In this document: in pieces, positions 6,653-8,454 of the stretch
Layout: each line of letters starts with the position of its first letter
Numbering within the stretch: the stretch's first letter is position 1
Assembly: GCA_023129815.1 (NCBI GenBank)
Contig: JAGMBH010000071.1
Location: 1 to 8,454, forward strand
Length of the DNA stretch: 8,454 nt
Source of the DNA: Dehalococcoidia bacterium
Lineage (GTDB): Bacteria > Chloroflexota > Dehalococcoidia > GIF9 > AB-539-J10
Direction: 5' to 3'
Program-made: the position numbers and the translations under genes
The notes under the pieces: generated by a model
Told to the model about the DNA's origin: nothing
What the model saw: the letters and a program-made list of their open reading frames with translations, nothing else
The model's database searches: none

Positions 6653-6777
6653 CGTAGTGCGGCCCTGATAAGAGAAGCCCACCCCAGCCTCCTTTATTTA
6701 GCAAGGGACAAGTCATGCACTAGACTACCCTGTGTAGTAATCTTCGCTACTACACAGGGCTAAAGCCTGGCACTACG
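6653..6777. repeat. Putative MITE-like palindromic element
   Basis: This stretch of about 125 bp fills much of the malic enzyme-fumarase spacer and codes for nothing I can support. Its ends are an exact 8-bp inverted repeat, CGTAGTGC (6653-6660) and GCACTACG (6770-6777). Inside are a 12-bp perfect hairpin (6728-6759), the near-palindrome GGCTAAAGCC (6758-6767) and a partial end copy GCACTAG (6717-6723). No clear target-site duplication flanks it, and no transposase is present. It could be a non-autonomous mobile repeat or a REP-type element. Confidence 0.5.
6728..6759. other. Strong 12-bp hairpin between malic enzyme and fumarase genes
   Basis: CCCTGTGTAGTA (6728-6739) pairs perfectly with TACTACACAGGG (6748-6759) around an 8-nt loop. 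In the minus-strand transcript it lies about 50 nt after the malic enzyme stop. No U-run follows the stem, so it does not look like an intrinsic terminator. It could protect the mRNA 3' end, mark a processing site, or simply be the core of the surrounding repeat. Confidence 0.75.
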
Positions 6778-6807
6778 TTTTTAAACACCCCTTTTTAGCC
6801 TTTAAGC

Positions 6808-8160
6808 TTATGTTACCGCCTTGGCAATAAGACCGGCCTTTACTAAGGCATCAACCTGTTCCTTAGCGCCCTTTATCATGGGCTCAACTTTCTGGCGAAG
6901 TTCCTCACGACTAATTGTTATTGAGGCAATGCCTTCCTTTTGAGCTTCCATCCCTATATCTACTGCCTCACGAATATAAGCCTCTGGTTCATTCATTCTT
7001 GGTGCAATGTCATCTTCGCTTATGCCACGCTCTTCAGCATATCTTGCCAGCGACTCAGCAGCCACAACGCACATCTTATCAGTGATAGTCTTGGCTCCCA
7101 CATCAAGAACACCACGAAAGATAGCCGGAAAACCTATGGAATTATTTACTTGATTGGGGAAATCCGACCTGCCAGTGCCGACAATTCTAGCTCCTGCCTC
7201 TTTGCATTCCCAGGGCCAAATCTCTGGAATGGGATTGGCGGCGACGAAACATATGGCATCCTTTGCCATTAGCTTGATTTGCTCAGGTGTAATAACCCCT
7301 GGCCCTGACCTAGAGTAAGAGATAAGTAGATCGGCGCCTTTTAACGCTTCGGTCAAGCTACCGGTCCTCTGCTCAAGATTAGTGATTTGGCAGAACCTCC
7401 ACTTGTCAGCGTACTTCTCTTTCACTTCCTCCAAGTCTTTCCTTCCCTTGTGCAGTATGCCTTTGCTGTCAACCATGATGCTATTTCCAGGCTTCCCTCC
7501 ATAAGCCCAGAGAAGCCTAGAGCAACCGGTATTAGCTGCCCCGGTCCCGTTAAAGGCAATTTTGCAGTCCTCTATCTTCTTGCCAACGATCTTTAAAGCA
7601 TTTATTAACCCAGCTAGCATTACTGTAGCCGTTCCCTGCACATCATCATGCCATACCGGAATTCCCACCTCCTTCCGGCATCGCTCAAGTATGCCAAAGC
7701 ATTTAGGATAAGAAATGTCTTCCAGATTGATGCCAGCAAACGATGGCTCAAGCCATTTAACTGCCTGAACAATTTCATCAGGCTCTTTGGTGCCAAGACA
7801 AATGGGCACGCAATCAACACCACCAAGGTATTTAAACAACAACGCTTTGCCTTCCATCACAGGATAGCCCGCCTTAGGGCCAATATCCCCCAGGCCAAGG
7901 ACTCGGGTGCAATCAGAAACCACAGCTATAGTATTCCCCCGATTAGTGAGCTCGTGAAACTTCGACTCATCTGCCTTTATCGCCCGACAAGGCTCGGCAA
8001 CACCAGGAGTATAATAAATGGCAAAGTCCTTAAAATCGCGCACCTGGCATTTGAGCATTGTTTGCATCTTGCCACGGTAATCAGCATGCAACTTCATGGC
8101 ATCTTGTGCTGGCTTCTTCGCTTTGGCTAAGAGCTCCTCCTTAGTTACTTTTTGTGACAT
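6808..8160 (-). CDS. Malic enzyme (oxaloacetate-decarboxylating malate dehydrogenase)
   Basis: This 450-residue malic enzyme catalyses malate + NAD(P)+ to pyruvate + CO2 + NAD(P)H, or the reverse. It is the short prokaryotic form without the phosphotransacetylase-like tail of MaeB. The N-terminal catalytic domain has YYTPGVAEPC (Tyr50/51), GDIGPKAGYPVMEGKALLF with the likely catalytic Lys105, NLEDI (metal ligands E147/D148) and WHDDVQGTA (D172/D173). The NAD-binding domain has GTGAAN (205-210) and FVAANPIPE (about 305-313), then GTGRSDFPNQVNNSIGFP. The ATG at 8160 has AAGGAGGTG just upstream. The gene follows the CoA-ester lyase by 43 bp, so the two are probably co-transcribed. A 239-bp spacer with a hairpin separates it from the fumarase operon. 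Cofactor preference cannot be fixed by eye. The context suggests moving carbon between C4 acids and pyruvate. Confidence 0.95.
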   Translation of the reverse strand: MSQKVTKEELLAKAKKPAQDAMKLHADYRGKMQTMLKCQVRDFKDFAIYYTPGVAEPCRAIKADESKFHELTNRGNTIAVVSDCTRVLGLGDIGPKAGYPVMEGKALLFKYLGGVDCVPICLGTKEPDEIVQAVKWLEPSFAGINLEDISYPKCFGILERCRKEVGIPVWHDDVQGTATVMLAGLINALKIVGKKIEDCKIAFNGTGAANTGCSRLLWAYGGKPGNSIMVDSKGILHKGRKDLEEVKEKYADKWRFCQITNLEQRTGSLTEALKGADLLISYSRSGPGVITPEQIKLMAKDAICFVAANPIPEIWPWECKEAGARIVGTGRSDFPNQVNNSIGFPAIFRGVLDVGAKTITDKMCVVAAESLARYAEERGISEDDIAPRMNEPEAYIREAVDIGMEAQKEGIASITISREELRQKVEPMIKGAKEQVDALVKAGLIAKAVT

Positions 8161-8191
8161 AACACACCTCCTTTTAATTAAATTTTTCTAG

Positions 8192-8213
8192 CTTTGCCTC
8201 TAGCTAGGCAAAG
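8192..8213. other. 8-bp hairpin with the lyase stop codon in its loop
   Basis: CTTTGCCT (8192-8199) pairs with AGGCAAAG (8206-8213) around the 6-nt loop CTAGCT. In the minus-strand mRNA the TAG stop of the lyase (8206-8204) sits at the stem-loop junction. The downstream sequence is A-rich rather than U-rich, so this is not a canonical terminator. It may tune read-through into the malic enzyme gene or be chance. Confidence 0.5.
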
Positions 8214-8454
8214 AATTGGGATAAACTTATAGCCGGAGCTAGTTGCCTCTTTTTTTCTTTCTCAACAACGACCTCTACAAAATTTACCAGTTCCTTGGCC
8301 TGCCTGTAGCTCATAATATCTATCATCTTACCTTCAAACGATATAGCTCCAAGCCCTTTGGCTTGAGCTTCCTCAAAAGCTTCCACAACCCTTCGGGAAT
8401 ATCCAGCCTCATCCAGTGATGGCGAGAAAGTCTTGTTGACAAAGTCTATCTGAG
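8204..8454 (-). CDS. CitE/HpcH-family CoA-ester lyase, C-terminal part (enters from window edge)
   Basis: Only the last 82 residues are visible; the gene begins beyond 8454. The fragment starts QIDFVNKTFSPSLDEAGYSR and continues VVEAFEEAQAKGLGAISFEG, then KMIDIMSYRQAKELV. This is the characteristic C terminus of the HpcH/HpaI aldolase/citrate lyase beta family (CitE, malyl-CoA lyase, citramalyl-CoA lyase). These Mg-dependent TIM-barrel enzymes cleave or form CoA esters of hydroxy-dicarboxylic acids. The catalytic and metal-binding residues are upstream and unseen, so the substrate is not determined. Standing next to malic enzyme and fumarase, malyl-CoA or citramalyl-CoA is a reasonable guess. 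The stop is TAG, 43 bp before the malic enzyme start. An internal GTG at 8386 is not a start, because the frame stays open and homologous upstream of it. Confidence 0.82.
   Translation of the reverse strand, partial: QIDFVNKTFSPSLDEAGYSRRVVEAFEEAQAKGLGAISFEGKMIDIMSYRQAKELVNFVEVVVEKEKKRQLAPAISLSQFFA

Noticed and set aside
6728..6759. Hairpin as an intrinsic terminator for malic enzyme
   Set aside because: The stem is strong but no U-tract follows it on the minus strand, so termination is not supported.
6503..6763. Plus-strand open frame of 86 codons reaching into the spacer
   Set aside because: Half is antisense to the fumarase gene and the rest runs through the palindromic repeat; no protein family signal.
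7648..8130. Plus-strand open frame of 160 codons
   Set aside because: It lies wholly inside the malic enzyme gene on the opposite strand, has no recognisable family motif, and the minus-strand frame is fully conserved.
1..8454. tRNA, rRNA, CRISPR array, transposase, phage or defence genes
   Set aside because: Nearly all sequence is accounted for by metabolic genes; the short spacers show no cloverleaf, spaced direct repeats or such protein motifs.

Overview
The window reads as part of a central-carbon and redox gene cluster from an anaerobic bacterium. Every supported gene lies on the minus strand, so transcription runs from high to low coordinates. The cues are cysteine-rich soluble iron-sulfur proteins, an oxygen-sensitive class I fumarase subunit, a fumarate-reductase-like flavoprotein with no membrane anchor, strong AGGAGG ribosome binding sites and mid-40s GC by eye. 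The protein style and the intergenic palindromic repeats are reminiscent of uncultured Dehalococcoidia-like Chloroflexota or sulfate-reducing/syntrophic lineages. That placement is an impression from memory, not a result.

Layout in transcription order: (1) the last 82 residues of a CitE/malyl-CoA-lyase-like CoA-ester lyase (8454-8204); (2) a complete short-form malic enzyme (8160-6808); (3) a 239-bp spacer with a strong hairpin inside a roughly 125-bp palindromic, MITE-like element; (4) a class I fumarase alpha subunit (6568-5723) with no beta subunit beside it; (5) a first FrdB-like/FrdA-like pair (5711-5010 and 4988-3321); (6) a second, diverged FrdB/FrdA pair (3294-2584 and 2566-869); (7) a small protein with two [4Fe-4S] motifs, HdrC-like in type (856-410); (8) a short repeat-derived spacer; (9) the N-terminal 106 residues of an acyl-CoA dehydrogenase (320-1, running off the window).

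Genes 4 to 7 are separated by only 11 to 26 bp and almost certainly form one operon. Together they suggest malate/fumarate/succinate metabolism: CoA-ester lyase to C4 acids, malate to pyruvate by malic enzyme, malate to fumarate (or a methylated homologue) by fumarase, and fumarate/succinate redox by soluble SdhAB/FrdAB-like modules that pass electrons through 2Fe-2S and 4Fe-4S clusters, perhaps to the HdrC-like protein.

The most notable point is the tandem duplication of an atypical FrdBA module. Both flavoproteins keep the fumarate-reductase active-site residues. Both replace the FAD-linking histidine with asparagine, carry a conserved extension of about 90 residues at the N terminus, and lack most of the usual C-terminal domain. 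Both iron-sulfur subunits have a four-cysteine motif where classical SdhB/FrdB has a 3Fe-4S site. No membrane anchor gene is visible. I saw no tRNA, rRNA, CRISPR array, transposase or clear intrinsic terminator.
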